Below, piece after piece: positions 48,361 through 48,611 of a stretch of 48,611 bases of DNA (positions within the stretch are counted from its first letter, which is position 1; every line of letters starts with the position of its first letter). A program made the position numbers and the translations under genes. The DNA is from Anaerolineae bacterium (GTDB lineage: Bacteria; Chloroflexota; Anaerolineae; JAAYZQ01). Where the stretch lies: NCBI GenBank assembly GCA_016926595.1, contig JAFGOG010000082.1, positions 1 through 48,611 of the forward strand, written 5' to 3'. The notes under the pieces are model-generated. The model ran no database searches and had not been told where the DNA came from. It saw nothing but the letters and a program-made list of their open reading frames with translations.

Positions 48361-48611
48361 CTAGCGGCGTCGCCACCGCGCCACCTGCTTCTGCTGGGCC
48401 TTGCGCGACAGCTCCGGCAGGCCGAGACCATGGCGGAGCATGGCCTGGGCCAGCATCGCCTCCAGCGTCTCCCGCTCCTCACCCTGGATCACCGCCTGCT
48501 CGTCAGCGCGGGTCAGGACATAGGGGTACCCATTGTTGAACCGGCACTGATCGTACAGCGCCGCGTGGACCAGGCTCAGCGCTTGGGCCCGAGAGGCCAA
48601 CCACTCTGGCA
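48361..48611 (-). CDS. nurA: NurA-domain nuclease, C-terminal fragment (cut by window edge)
   Basis: About 82 C-terminal residues are visible and the frame stays open to the right edge. The stretch LSLVHAALYDQCRFNNGYPY followed by VLTRADEQAVIQGEER matches the end of NurA nucleases (VHxxxYDQC, GYPxxL, A.EQAVI). NurA resects DNA ends with HerA. Gene order on the minus strand is nurA, HAS-barrel, herA. The catalytic N-terminal residues lie outside the window. Confidence 0.75.
   Translation of the reverse strand, partial: PEWLASRAQALSLVHAALYDQCRFNNGYPYVLTRADEQAVIQGEERETLEAMLAQAMLRHGLGLPELSRKAQQKQVARWRRR

Noticed and set aside
1..48611. tRNA, rRNA, prophage, insertion sequence or plasmid origin
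   Set aside because: No cloverleaf, rRNA core, integrase, transposase or iteron cluster was recognised by reading, although a tRNA scan could not be run.
44265..48611. Calling the HerA/NurA/ThyA block a phage-defence island
   Set aside because: HerA-NurA with a HAS-barrel is also a standard DNA-repair set, and no mobile-element signs flank it; kept only as a possibility.

Overview
The window reads as a chromosomal segment of a GC-rich, probably monoderm bacterium, most likely a Chloroflexota of the Anaerolineae type. This is inferred from several features: a Tad/Flp pilus locus with no secretin gene, many GT-C membrane glycosyltransferases, Thr/Pro-rich linkers in surface proteins, a surface protein ending in a YLPII-type tail, and a HerA/HAS-barrel/NurA gene trio. 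No rRNA, tRNA, CRISPR array, integrase or transposase was recognised. Almost every base is coding; the longest gap (17412-17709, 298 bases) carries a GC-rich inverted repeat and a terminator.

Region 1 (1-12790) is a surface-glycan or glycoprotein block. A minus-strand GT-C enzyme runs off the left edge. Divergent from it on the plus strand are a membrane protein with a spermidine-synthase-like domain, a dolichyl-phosphate-mannose-synthase-like GT2 enzyme, and five consecutive GT-C/GT39/GT87-type polytopic transferases. The GT2 enzyme could make the polyprenyl-phosphate sugar donor that the GT-C enzymes use.

Region 2 (12800-29216, plus strand) is a Tad pilus locus. It starts with a DegU-like response regulator and a DegS-like soluble kinase. 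These are followed by the Flp pilin, two TadE-like pseudopilins and a TadG-like protein. A 962-residue beta-propeller/DUF11 surface protein and a protein with an LPXTG-like tail come next. The assembly genes are CpaB, a receiver-CpaE fusion, CpaF, TadB and TadC. ComF, the long-form hibernation factor HPF and a low-molecular-weight phosphatase follow. The flp and tadE promoters are near copies of each other, each with a TGTCAA direct repeat one helical turn apart, which suggests common control, possibly by the adjacent DegU-like regulator.

Region 3 (29255-39075, mostly minus strand) holds housekeeping and envelope genes: two GT2 enzymes, a FlgD-Ig-like lipoprotein, TrmO, an M20 peptidase, a phosphate butyryltransferase-type enzyme, bifunctional NAD(P)HX repair enzyme, and a degenerate CcmC-like protein. 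Divergent from that last gene is a TlpA/ResA-like thioredoxin, apparently leaderless. The region ends with a CdaA diadenylate cyclase whose DGA motif reads DKA.

Region 4 (39095-48611, minus strand) is the most unusual. It contains a 751-residue TPR protein, a pseudokinase fused through one membrane helix to a von Willebrand A domain, and a two-domain protein that resembles the bacterial sliding clamp. An archaeal-type thymidylate synthase and a Tat-exported helical protein follow, and then the HerA / HAS-barrel / NurA DNA-end-processing set, with NurA cut by the right edge. A GC-rich inverted-repeat family (four copies, two inside reading frames) links regions 1, 2 and 4.
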